From: an uncultured Erythrobacter sp.
GTDB taxonomy: Bacteria; Pseudomonadota; Alphaproteobacteria; Sphingomonadales; Sphingomonadaceae
NCBI GenBank assembly: GCA_947488155.1
Contig: CANKYK010000002.1
Coordinates: forward strand, 440,001 to 504,000
Direction of reading: 5' to 3'
DNA: 64,000 bases
Shown piece after piece: positions 25,959 to 33,791 of this stretch; position 1 is the stretch's first letter, and each line of letters opens with the position of its first letter. Made by a program: the position numbers and the translations under genes. The notes under the pieces are model-generated. The model ran no database searches, was not told the origin of the DNA, and was given only the letters and a program-made list of their open reading frames with translations.

Positions 25959-25961
25959 CCA

Positions 25962-26243
25962 ATGGACTTTATCTCAATCCTATCGATTTTCGTACTGGCC
26001 TGTTTCGTAGGCTATTACGTTGTCTGGTCGGTCACCCCGGCGCTGCACACGCCGCTGATGGCGGTGACCAATGCGATCTCCTCGGTGATCATCGTCGGCG
26101 CGCTGATCGCGGCGGCTGAGGCGGGCAGTCCTACGGCGAAATATCTCGGCCTGTTCGGCGTTGTGCTGGCTAGTATCAACATCTTCGGCGGCTTTGCCGT
26201 GACGGAGCGAATGCTCGCCATGTACAAGAAGAAGGAGAAGTAA
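25962..26243 (+). CDS. pntAB: NAD(P) transhydrogenase subunit alpha part 2
   Basis: A 93-residue membrane subunit with three hydrophobic helices (about residues 5-27, 32-51 and 59-78) and a lysine-rich tail MYKKKEK. The segment LGLFGVVLASINIFGGFAVTERML is strongly typical of PntAB. It forms part of the proton channel with PntB. It begins four bases after the DUF559 stop; the preceding GGGGAGG belongs to the repeat. Its stop is followed after two bases by the pntB start, whose ribosome site AAGGAG lies in this gene's last codons. Confidence 0.92.
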   Translation: MDFISILSIFVLACFVGYYVVWSVTPALHTPLMAVTNAISSVIIVGALIAAAEAGSPTAKYLGLFGVVLASINIFGGFAVTERMLAMYKKKEK

Positions 26244-26245
26244 GG

Positions 26246-27832
26246 ATGTACACTTCAACTCCTTTTTCGTCATTGCGAGGCGACGCAGTCGCTGCGGCAA
26301 TCCATCACCTGCTCTTACGGCTTTTCGGTCGGTCGATGGATCGCTTCGTCACTTCGCTCCTCGCGATGACGATGTTCTTTTCTGCGACCCCGGCGCACGC
26401 GGCCACAGGCGACACCGGAACTCCCGCATGGGCGATGCTCGCCTATCTTATCTCCGGCGTGTTCTTCATCCTCGCATTGCGCGGGCTTTCCTCGCCGGCG
26501 ACCAGCCGCGCGGGCAACCGTTATGGCATGCTCGGCATGTTGATCGCCGTGGTCACCACTTTGGTGACGCACAGCATCGCGACCCTGCCAGAGATCGGCA
26601 TTGCGATGTTCCTGGGCGGGATTGTCGGCGTCACCGTCGCTCGCAAAATCGCCATGACGGCGATGCCAGAACTGGTCGCGGGTTTTCACTCGCTGGTCGG
26701 TTTGACCGCCGTTGTCGTGGGCCTCGCCGCATGGCTAGACCCGGCAAGTTTCGGGATCACGGACGCCGCCGGGCAAATCCTGGTCGTCAGCCGGATTGAG
26801 CTGGGCCTGGGCATCGCGATTGGTGCGATCACCTTCTCCGGCTCGGTCATAGCCTTCCTCAAACTGTCTGGCCGGATGAGTGGATCGCCGATCATGCTGC
26901 CCGGGCGGCACGTGATCAATCTCGGCACTTTGGCCGCGATCCTTGGCCTGATTGCCTATTACGCGATGTCGACCGAGGCTGGCGCCGGCGAAGGGCAGTT
27001 GATCCTCGCCGTCACGATCCTCGCCTTCATCATCGGCTTCCTGCTGATCATCCCAATCGGCGGCGCGGACATGCCGGTCGTCGTTTCCATGCTGAACAGC
27101 TATTCCGGCTGGGCGGCGGCGGCGATGGGCTTCACATTGGGCAACACGGCGATGATCATCACCGGCGCTTTGGTTGGCTCGTCCGGCGCAATCCTTAGCT
27201 ACATCATGTGCAAGGCCATGAACCGCAGCTTCATCAGCGTGATCGCGGGCGGCTTTGGCGCGGACAGCTCAGGCGGCGGCGATGGTGAGGCGCGCGAGCA
27301 GCGCCCCTATAAGCAAGGCAGCGCAGACGACGCGGCCTTCATGCTGGAGCAGGCGGAAAAGGTCATCATCATTCCTGGTTACGGCATGGCGGTGGCTCAG
27401 GCACAGCACGTGCTGCGCGAGATGGCCGACACGCTCAAGGAAAAGGGCGTCGAGGTGAAATACGCCATCCACCCGGTTGCCGGGCGGATGCCGGGGCACA
27501 TGAATGTGCTGCTGGCCGAGGCGAACGTCCCCTATGATGAAGTGTTCGAACTGGAAGACATCAATAGCGAATTTGCGCAGGCCGATGTCGCCTTCATCAT
27601 CGGGGCGAATGATGTGGTGAATCCGGCGGCGAAGACGGACAAGAGTTCACCGATCTATGGCATGCCTGTGTTTGACGTCGACAAGGCGAAGCAGGTGTTC
27701 TTCATCAAGCGGAGCATGGGCGGGGTCGGTTATGCCGGGGTCGACAATGATGTATTCTATATGGATCAGACGATGATGCTGCTCAGCGACGCGAAGAAGA
27801 TGGTCGAAGAGATCGTGAAGGCGCTGGACTAG
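26246..27832 (+). CDS. pntB: NAD(P) transhydrogenase subunit beta with palindrome-encoded N terminus
   Basis: A 528-residue subunit. The conserved protein starts only near residue 60 (AWAMLAYLISGVFFILALRGLSSPATSRAGNRYGM) with eight or more helices, followed by the NADP(H)-binding domain III from about 350 (IIPGYGMAVAQAQHVLREMAD, RMPGHMNVLLAEANVPYDEV, INSEFAQADV). Typical PntB proteins are about 460-480 residues. The extra 50-60 residues are encoded largely by a palindromic repeat (26268-26371, residues 8-42). The upstream start is kept because AAGGAG precedes it and the internal ATG at 26336 has none. Residues 31-52 look like a signal peptide ending in PAHA. Confidence 0.92.
   Translation: MYTSTPFSSLRGDAVAAAIHHLLLRLFGRSMDRFVTSLLAMTMFFSATPAHAATGDTGTPAWAMLAYLISGVFFILALRGLSSPATSRAGNRYGMLGMLIAVVTTLVTHSIATLPEIGIAMFLGGIVGVTVARKIAMTAMPELVAGFHSLVGLTAVVVGLAAWLDPASFGITDAAGQILVVSRIELGLGIAIGAITFSGSVIAFLKLSGRMSGSPIMLPGRHVINLGTLAAILGLIAYYAMSTEAGAGEGQLILAVTILAFIIGFLLIIPIGGADMPVVVSMLNSYSGWAAAAMGFTLGNTAMIITGALVGSSGAILSYIMCKAMNRSFISVIAGGFGADSSGGGDGEAREQRPYKQGSADDAAFMLEQAEKVIIIPGYGMAVAQAQHVLREMADTLKEKGVEVKYAIHPVAGRMPGHMNVLLAEANVPYDEVFELEDINSEFAQADVAFIIGANDVVNPAAKTDKSSPIYGMPVFDVDKAKQVFFIKRSMGGVGYAGVDNDVFYMDQTMMLLSDAKKMVEEIVKALD
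26268..26371. repeat. Palindromic element inserted in frame in pntB
   Basis: Left arm 26268-26306 begins CGTCATTGCGAGG and ends GCAATCCATC; right arm 26335-26371 begins GATGGATCGC and ends CTCGCGATGACG. The arms are imperfect inverted repeats, best conserved at both ends. The whole 104 bases stay open in the pntB frame. The sequence type resembles the intergenic CGTCATTGCGAGG palindromes of many alphaproteobacteria, and its position inside a gene recalls Rickettsia palindromic elements. Confidence 0.8.
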
Positions 27833-27838
27833 GCCGCG

Positions 27839-28216
27839 ATGAAACGGATCATTGTTCTCTTGCTTGTGCTCGCTAGCGGCGTTGGCACCTATTTCGTGCT
27901 GCGCGAAGACGGCTTGCTTGAACAGGTGACCGAGGAGCGGGTGGAGCAAGCGCTGCTCGATAATCGCGTTCCTGCAAGCCTTGCTTCATGCATGGCTCCG
28001 AAAATGACAGACCGGCTGAGCATAAGTCAGCTGAGAAAGCTGGAACTTCTGGCACCTGAAGAGGGCGAGGGGAGTTTGCCCACCAGTCCGGCCGAGGCGT
28101 TGGCGCGGCTGCGTCGGGTCGACGATGATGAAGCTGTGCGGGTGCTGGTTGGAACCGGCACGACATGCGGTCTCAGCTCCCTGCGTGATACGATTGGTGC
28201 AGAGCTGGGCCTTTAA
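27839..28216 (+). CDS. Hypothetical protein with N-terminal signal anchor
   Basis: A 125-residue protein beginning MKRIIVLLLVLASGVGTYFVL, a signal anchor or signal peptide, followed by a helical polar domain with three regions: EQVTEERVEQALLDNRVPASLASCMAPKM, ISQLRKLELL and ALARLRRVDDDEAVRVL. Two cysteines (ASCMA and TTCGL) could form a disulfide. No family is recognised. It starts six bases after pntB and may be carried on the pnt transcript, but the sequence gives no reason to link it with transhydrogenase function. Confidence 0.6.
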   Translation: MKRIIVLLLVLASGVGTYFVLREDGLLEQVTEERVEQALLDNRVPASLASCMAPKMTDRLSISQLRKLELLAPEEGEGSLPTSPAEALARLRRVDDDEAVRVLVGTGTTCGLSSLRDTIGAELGL

Positions 28217-28287
28217 CTCCGCACAATTCTCCCGCTTGCAATAACGCCCCCTCTTGCGCCACACTGCGCGATATAGGGAGACCACAT

Positions 28288-29478
28288 ATGATCAGATTGA
28301 CCGCTGCGGCATTGCTGCTTGCATCAGCTGCGCCAGCTTGGGCAGAGACGCACACTATTGAGCCTGGCGAGGGCGTTCAGGAGCGCTTGCAAGAGGCGCT
28401 GATCCTAGCTGAACCGGGCGATGAGATTGTGCTTGCCGCAGGCCGCTATGCGCTGACCGATGGCCTCAGTCTGGATGTCGATGGAGTAACTTTGCGCGGT
28501 GCAGGGATGGATGCATCCGTGCTCGATTTCACGACGCAAGAGGGTGCGGGTGAAGGCCTTCTGGTGACGTCTGACGATGTCACCTTGCGTGATTTCGGGA
28601 TCGAGAACGCCAAGGGAGACGGGATCAAATCCAAGGGCGCGGATCAGATCATCTACCACGCGATCCGGGTGGAATGGACGAATGGCCCGGACGCCAGCAA
28701 TGGCGCCTATGGCATTTATCCGGTCGAGGCGAGCAATGTACTGGTGCAAGACAGCTATATTCGCGGGGCATCGGATGCGGGCATTTATGTCGGGCAATCT
28801 GAAAACATCATCGTGCGCCGCAACCGCGTGGTGGAAAATGTCGCCGGGATCGAGATCGAGAACAGCAATTTCGCTGAGGTGACTGAGAACCTCGCGACCA
28901 GGAACACCGGCGGCATTCTGGTGTTTGATCTGCCTGGCCTACCTAAGGTCGGCGGCGGCAATGTGCTGGTCGCGCGCAATGCGGTGATCGACAACAACAC
29001 CGATAATTTTGCGCCCGAAGGCAATATCGTCGCGAACGTCCCTGCGGGCACGGGAGTGATGGTGATGGCAAATACCAAGGTGCAAGTGCTCGACAATGCA
29101 CTCGTCAACAATTCGACCAGCCATGTGATGTTGGTCGCTTATACGCAAGAATTTGATGACGACCGTTACCAACCGCGCCCTGTGCAGGTGGAGGTACGAG
29201 GTAACATCTATGGATCGGGCGGCAATGCACCAGATTTCGCCGGGGGTGATTTGATAGCTGCAGCCATGGGGGGCACGTTACCTCCGATACTCACTGATGG
29301 CCTGCATCAGGGCCTGGGAAGAGGCGATAATGTGCCGATCCTGACCCTGGGCCTTACCAAAGTTGGTCAACCCTTCAGTGAAGCTCAACCGAGTTTGCTA
29401 CCTCCCGTTCCAATCACCTCCACATGGACGAATGATCCGGTTGCTCTGCCTGAAGGCATGGAGGCCCGGCTTAAGTGA
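28288..29478 (+). CDS. Exported parallel beta-helix protein (TIGR03805-like)
   Basis: A 396-residue protein with a cleavable signal peptide (ending APAWA) and a right-handed beta-helix built from NosD-like repeats, e.g. DVDGVTLRGAGMDASVLDF, DDVTLRDFGIENAKGDGI, NVLVQDSYIRGASDAGIYVG, NIIVRRNRVVENVAGIEIENS and FAEVTENLATRNTGGILVFD. The asparagine-rich turns stack as in pectate-lyase folds. The sequence and its partner fit the pair I know as TIGR03805 (this) and TIGR03806 (next gene), which regularly occur together and have no established function. It overlaps the following cytochrome gene by four bases, implying a common job in the periplasm. Confidence 0.82.
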   Translation: MIRLTAAALLLASAAPAWAETHTIEPGEGVQERLQEALILAEPGDEIVLAAGRYALTDGLSLDVDGVTLRGAGMDASVLDFTTQEGAGEGLLVTSDDVTLRDFGIENAKGDGIKSKGADQIIYHAIRVEWTNGPDASNGAYGIYPVEASNVLVQDSYIRGASDAGIYVGQSENIIVRRNRVVENVAGIEIENSNFAEVTENLATRNTGGILVFDLPGLPKVGGGNVLVARNAVIDNNTDNFAPEGNIVANVPAGTGVMVMANTKVQVLDNALVNNSTSHVMLVAYTQEFDDDRYQPRPVQVEVRGNIYGSGGNAPDFAGGDLIAAAMGGTLPPILTDGLHQGLGRGDNVPILTLGLTKVGQPFSEAQPSLLPPVPITSTWTNDPVALPEGMEARLK

Positions 29479-30527
29479 TCCGCGGGGGCATCCTTTTAGG
29501 TCTGGCTTCACTTGCGCTGGCGGGCGCGGTCTCTCATTCGGAGGCACGCACGCCGGTGTCAGTCAATGATCTGGCGATCATGGAAGGGATGCCAAAGAAG
29601 CTCTCCGAGTTTGGCTTTTTCTACCGCCCCCGGTCGCAGGAATCGCTGAGCGCAGTCGCTTATGAACTCAACACTCCGCTCTATTCTGACGGCGCGGATA
29701 AGCTGCGCTTTGCCTATGTCCCCCACGGCGAAACGATTCAGGCGAACGGCGATGGGCTGCTCGAATTTCCCGTGGGCAGCGCGCTGATCAAAACCTTCGC
29801 CTTTGGTGAGGGCGGGGACCGCCGTCTTATTGAAACGCGCGTGTTGCTGCACCGGGCAGAGGGCTGGGTCGCGCTCCCTTATGTTTGGAACGAGGAACAG
29901 ACCGATGCGCGGTTGGCGGTGGCGGGTGCGCGTATCCCGGTGATGACACCGGCTGGCGAGAATATCTCATACCGTGTGCCCAACAAGAACCAATGCAAGC
30001 AATGTCATGTGAAAGATGGCGAGGTCACGCCGATCGGTCCGAAGGTGCGAAACCTTCCGCTAAGTTGGCTAGCTATTGCCATACGCACCGGTGATCTTGG
30101 CCTTGATACAGCAGATTTACCGTTCGGTCCGGCTGTTGCCGGCGGCCGGCGTATGCCCGACTGGAATGACATCGAACATTCGAGTGTCGATGCGCGTGCC
30201 CGCGCCTATCTCGATGTGAACTGCGCGCATTGCCATCAGCCTGGCGGCATGGCGTCAAATTCCGGGCTCGATCTGCGCTGGGAACAAGACGACAGCCACG
30301 CTCTGGGTATCCGTAAGCCGCCGGTCGCGGCGGGACGCGGGGCAGGGGGGCTACTGGTTTCGATTGAGCCGGGCGCACCGGATAAATCGATCCTCGTCCA
30401 CCGGATGAACTCGGTCGATCCCGGCGTTGCCATGCCGGAGCTGGGCAAATCGACCATTGATGCCGAAGGTCTTGCCGTGATCCGCCAATGGATCGAAGAG
30501 ATGCCCGCGCCGCCGTCCGCGCAATAA
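29475..30527 (+). CDS. SO2930-family diheme c-type cytochrome (TIGR03806-like)
   Basis: A 350-residue periplasmic cytochrome. A GTG start overlaps the beta-helix stop (GTGA). After a signal peptide (ending HSEA), it has two heme-c sites: NQCKQCHVKDGEVTPIG near 175 and NCAHCHQPGGMASNSG near 250, with possible Met ligands later (VAMPELGKS). The N-terminal half contains FFYRPRSQESLSAVAYELNTPLYSDGADKLRFAYVP, a conserved block of this family. It presumably moves electrons for an oxidation that involves the beta-helix protein, but neither substrate nor acceptor is known. Confidence 0.85.
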   Translation: MIRGGILLGLASLALAGAVSHSEARTPVSVNDLAIMEGMPKKLSEFGFFYRPRSQESLSAVAYELNTPLYSDGADKLRFAYVPHGETIQANGDGLLEFPVGSALIKTFAFGEGGDRRLIETRVLLHRAEGWVALPYVWNEEQTDARLAVAGARIPVMTPAGENISYRVPNKNQCKQCHVKDGEVTPIGPKVRNLPLSWLAIAIRTGDLGLDTADLPFGPAVAGGRRMPDWNDIEHSSVDARARAYLDVNCAHCHQPGGMASNSGLDLRWEQDDSHALGIRKPPVAAGRGAGGLLVSIEPGAPDKSILVHRMNSVDPGVAMPELGKSTIDAEGLAVIRQWIEEMPAPPSAQ

Positions 30528-30553
30528 GCCGCTCACAACATAGGAATTCGACA

Positions 30554-31516
30554 ATGAAGCGCCTGTTTAAAGTTCTGGCCGTGCTGATCGCGCTGCTGAT
30601 GCTGGCATTTGTGGTGTTTCGTACGCCGGATACCGATCCGACGGAGATGCGCGCTAAATATGCCGCTGAACCCTCGCAGTTTGTCGAGATTGGCGATGGG
30701 GTAAATGTGCATTTGCGCGATGAGGGACCGCGGGACGCGCCTGCGATCATCCTGCTGCATGGCTCCAATGCCGATCTGCACACTTGGGGGCCATGGGTGG
30801 ATGGCCTTAAAGAGACCTACCGGGTCATCCGCTTTGACCAGGTCGGACATGGGCTGACCGGGGCGGCACCCGATGGCGACTATTCCACCGATGCGTTTGT
30901 GGCCGACATTGATGAGGTCGCCGATGCTTTGGGCCTTGATCGGTTCATTCTCGGCGGCAATTCAATGGGCGGATCGCACACGGTTGCCTATGCGATGAAA
31001 CATGCCGCACGGCTCGATGGGATTATCCTGGTCGATGCGGGCGGGGCGGACATCAAGAAAGAAGGCGGCGGCAATATCGGATTCTCGATTGCGCGCACGC
31101 CCGTGCTTAACTTGCTCATGGAGCACATCACCCCGCGATCTTTGGTCAAACAGTCGTTTGAGCAAAGCGTTTTCAACCAATCCATCGTGACTGAAGACGC
31201 GGTTGATCGCTATTGGGAGATGCTGCGTTACCCCGGAAATCGCAGAGCAACCATCGCGCGTTTCTCGCGAGGTTGGGCCGGTTTCGATGCGCAAAGCGTA
31301 AGCGCCATCGACGTGCCAGCTCTGATTATCTGGGGCACCGAAGATGCGCTGATTCCGCCGGAGGCAGGGCGCTGGTATGATGAGCAGCTGCCCAATTCCA
31401 CGCTGGTCGAATATGAAGAGATCGGCCATTTGCCGCATGAAGAAGCCGCGCAGCCAACGCTGTCCGATCTCAAAAGCTGGCTGCTCAACCTGCCATCTAT
31501 CCGGCCCCAACCTTAA
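30554..31516 (+). CDS. Membrane-anchored alpha/beta hydrolase
   Basis: A 320-residue alpha/beta hydrolase with an N-terminal anchor (FKVLAVLIALLMLAFVVF). Landmarks are LLHGSNADLHTWGPW (oxyanion loop), RFDQVGHGLTG, the nucleophile elbow GGNSMGGSH with the serine, a probable acid in GTEDALIPPE, and the histidine of EEIGHLPHEE. The start at 30554 follows GGAA; earlier starts overlap the cytochrome frame. The gene is 26 bases downstream of the cytochrome and probably in its operon, so an ester or lactone substrate related to the beta-helix/cytochrome pair is conceivable. Confidence 0.82.
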   Translation: MKRLFKVLAVLIALLMLAFVVFRTPDTDPTEMRAKYAAEPSQFVEIGDGVNVHLRDEGPRDAPAIILLHGSNADLHTWGPWVDGLKETYRVIRFDQVGHGLTGAAPDGDYSTDAFVADIDEVADALGLDRFILGGNSMGGSHTVAYAMKHAARLDGIILVDAGGADIKKEGGGNIGFSIARTPVLNLLMEHITPRSLVKQSFEQSVFNQSIVTEDAVDRYWEMLRYPGNRRATIARFSRGWAGFDAQSVSAIDVPALIIWGTEDALIPPEAGRWYDEQLPNSTLVEYEEIGHLPHEEAAQPTLSDLKSWLLNLPSIRPQP

Positions 31517-31608
31517 ACCATCAATTGTTGTAAAGTCTGTAGACGCCCCGCGATGCCGCTCGCTAAGAACGGCGGCAACAGGGCTCTATTCGGATTCGGA
31601 GATATTGA

Positions 31609-32325
31609 TTGCGTAAATTGGGCCTGATTGGCGGCATGAGCTGGGTTTCGACCGCCATGTATTACGACCGCATCAATCGCATCATCCAAAAGGACGGGCA
31701 AAAGCATGGCCGCCCTATGGCGAGCGCGCCGCTGCTGATCGAAAGCCTTGACTTTTGCGAGCTATATGGCCTGCGCGAAGAGGCTGATTGGAAACGCGCA
31801 GCAGGCGTGCTGTCTGAAAGTGCAAAGCGATTGGAGGGCGCGGGTGCCGGGGCGCTGATCATCTGCGCGAATTCAATGCATAAGCTTTATGAGGATGTTG
31901 CGAGCGCGGTGGGCATTCCGATCCTGCATATTGCAGAGACGGTTGGTGCGGCAATGCAAGCGGCTGGTTGCAAGAATGCGGCGCTGATTGGCACCCGCAA
32001 TGTGATGACCGAGAGCTTTTATCGCAAACGGCTGGTCGCGCATGGGGTCGATCTGCTTCCGCCGAATATGGACAATGTAGAGCTGCTCGACCGGATCATT
32101 TATGAACAATTGATGGTCGGCAAGGCGACCCGCGATGCCGAGCGTTCCATCCGCACCATCATCACGAATAAAGAGCAAGAGGGCGCTAAAGCGATTGTTT
32201 TGGCCTGCACTGAGATGAATCTGGTCGTGGATGCCGACGCTAACATCTTGCCAGTGTTCGATTCGACGCGAATTCACTGCGAAGCGGCGGCGAACTGGCT
32301 GCTTAGCGCGGATTTACCGGGATAA
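31609..32325 (+). CDS. Aspartate/glutamate racemase family protein
   Basis: A 238-residue PLP-independent racemase fold. The N terminus MRKLGLIGGMSWVSTAMYYDRIN matches the RacX/YgeA group. The two catalytic cysteines are in LIICANSMHKL and IVLACTEMNLV, each on one domain. A TTG start at 31609 is supported by GGAG seven bases upstream. It should interconvert L- and D-aspartate or a related amino acid for wall or cell-surface use. It stands alone between the hydrolase and dgt. Confidence 0.85.
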   Translation: MRKLGLIGGMSWVSTAMYYDRINRIIQKDGQKHGRPMASAPLLIESLDFCELYGLREEADWKRAAGVLSESAKRLEGAGAGALIICANSMHKLYEDVASAVGIPILHIAETVGAAMQAAGCKNAALIGTRNVMTESFYRKRLVAHGVDLLPPNMDNVELLDRIIYEQLMVGKATRDAERSIRTIITNKEQEGAKAIVLACTEMNLVVDADANILPVFDSTRIHCEAAANWLLSADLPG

Positions 32326-32610
32326 GCGGCAGCCGACCCCGCCTCACCCACGATTTGTCGCGTTCTTACAAGTCGCGCACTATTCACATCGATGTAAGTT
32401 CTTACCACTGTCGATGACGCGCTGCCGTCCGAGCCATCGGGTCGCTAACCGACAGGCTGAGGGGCTGCTCAGTTGAAACAACGAGCGGCCCCACGAGCTT
32501 AGTGGGTCCTGACCCTAACATGTCTGGCGAATATCTATCTTTATGAATGCGTTCGCTCTCTGTTCAGGTTGTGGTGAACGGTGTGCTGACTTAAGCGCAC
32601 GGGGATCGAT
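32326..32610. ncRNA. Structured 285-base intergenic region upstream of dgt (candidate RNA)
   Basis: Three successive hairpins: AGCC..[GTCG-CTAAC-CGAC]..GGCT around 32432-32458; a long stem 32461-32492 (GGGGCTGCTC, bulged A, GTTG, loop AAA, CAAC, GAGCGGCCCC, one wobble); and TTAG-T-GGGTC-CT-GACCC-TAA at 32499-32518. A smaller GTAAG-TT-CTTAC lies at 32394-32405. No open frame spans the region. It could be a small RNA, a leader of dgt, or the remains of an insertion-sequence end. Strand is undetermined and no Rfam family was recognised. Confidence 0.35.
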
Positions 32611-33783
32611 ATGACACGCGCCCCTTACGCCGCTGACCCCGCCGCACCGCGCGGCCGCGAATTTGACAATCGCTCTGGCTCTGCGCGCGCTGAGGTGAGG
32701 GGGCCGCGCAGCGAGTTTCAACGCGACCGCGACCGAATCATCCACTCGATGAGTTTTCGCAGGCTCAAATCGAAAACCCAGGTCTTTATCGCGCCAGAGG
32801 GCGATCATTACCGCACGCGGCTCACCCACAGCCTTGAAGTGGCGCAGATTGGCCGCGTTTTGGCCCGCGCTCTGGGCTTGGACGAAGATCTGACCGAGGC
32901 GCTGTGTCTGGCGCATGACATGGGTCATCCGCCCTTTGGCCATGCCGGTGAGGCGGCGCTGTCAGAGGCGATGCAGCGGCACGGCGGGTTTTGCCACAAT
33001 GCGCAATCGATGCGCACGCTGATGCGCCTGGAATCGCCCTATCCCGATTATGATGGGCTCAATCTGACATGGGATCTGCTGGAGGGGCTGGCCAAGCACA
33101 ACGGCCCGGTCGAGGCGCCCAATTGGGCCTTGGCAGAGCTCGACGCGGCATTCCCATTTGATCTGGGCGCGTGGCCATCATTGGAGGCGCAGATCGCGGC
33201 CGTCGCCGACGACATCGCCTATGACAATCACGATATTGATGACGGTTTGCGCGCCGGGTTTTTGGGCCTTGATGACCTACTGGAATTGGATTTCCTCGAA
33301 CATCAGTGGCGTGCGGTCGAAAAACGCTTTCCCAATGCTCCGCGAGAGCGGCAATTGCGCGAACTGGTGCGCGATCAGATCGGCCTGATGGTCAATGATG
33401 TGTTAGAGCACACGCGCGCCAATATCGCCGGTATTGCCTCGGTGGACGAGGTGCGTGCGGCGGGAACTCAGCTGGCCGGGTTCTCTCCCGGTTTCGCTGT
33501 TCAGGAACGATCGCTAAAGACCTTCATGTACGACAAGCTCTATTACCACCCGGAACAAGTTGCCGCCGCAGGCCGCGCGCGCGATGTGGTGGCGCGCTTG
33601 TTCGCCGCCTATTCTCAGGATCACCGCCTGATGCCAGCAGAATGGCAGGCGCGGCTGCCCAAAGACGATCCGCAGCGCGCCCGCTCCATAGCAGATTTCA
33701 TCGCCGGGATGAGCGACCGCTTTGCGATGGAGGCCTGCACCAAAATCTATGGCGAAGCGCCGCAGGGGCTTTCTAATGTTTGA
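32611..33783 (+). CDS. dgt: Deoxyguanosinetriphosphate triphosphohydrolase-like protein
   Basis: A 390-residue HD-domain enzyme that cleaves dNTPs to nucleosides and triphosphate. Visible are FQRDRDRIIHSMSFRRLKSKTQVF near residues 36-59, HYRTRLTHSLEVAQIGR (metal His), CLAHDMGHPPFGHAGE (the HD pair) and DDIAYDNHDIDDGL (metal Asp). The short form without insertions is typical of alphaproteobacteria. It shares a two-gene unit with the following NAD(P)-binding protein, nine bases away. The 285-base upstream region is strongly structured. Confidence 0.92.
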   Translation: MTRAPYAADPAAPRGREFDNRSGSARAEVRGPRSEFQRDRDRIIHSMSFRRLKSKTQVFIAPEGDHYRTRLTHSLEVAQIGRVLARALGLDEDLTEALCLAHDMGHPPFGHAGEAALSEAMQRHGGFCHNAQSMRTLMRLESPYPDYDGLNLTWDLLEGLAKHNGPVEAPNWALAELDAAFPFDLGAWPSLEAQIAAVADDIAYDNHDIDDGLRAGFLGLDDLLELDFLEHQWRAVEKRFPNAPRERQLRELVRDQIGLMVNDVLEHTRANIAGIASVDEVRAAGTQLAGFSPGFAVQERSLKTFMYDKLYYHPEQVAAAGRARDVVARLFAAYSQDHRLMPAEWQARLPKDDPQRARSIADFIAGMSDRFAMEACTKIYGEAPQGLSNV

Positions 33784-33791
33784 GGTGGCCA

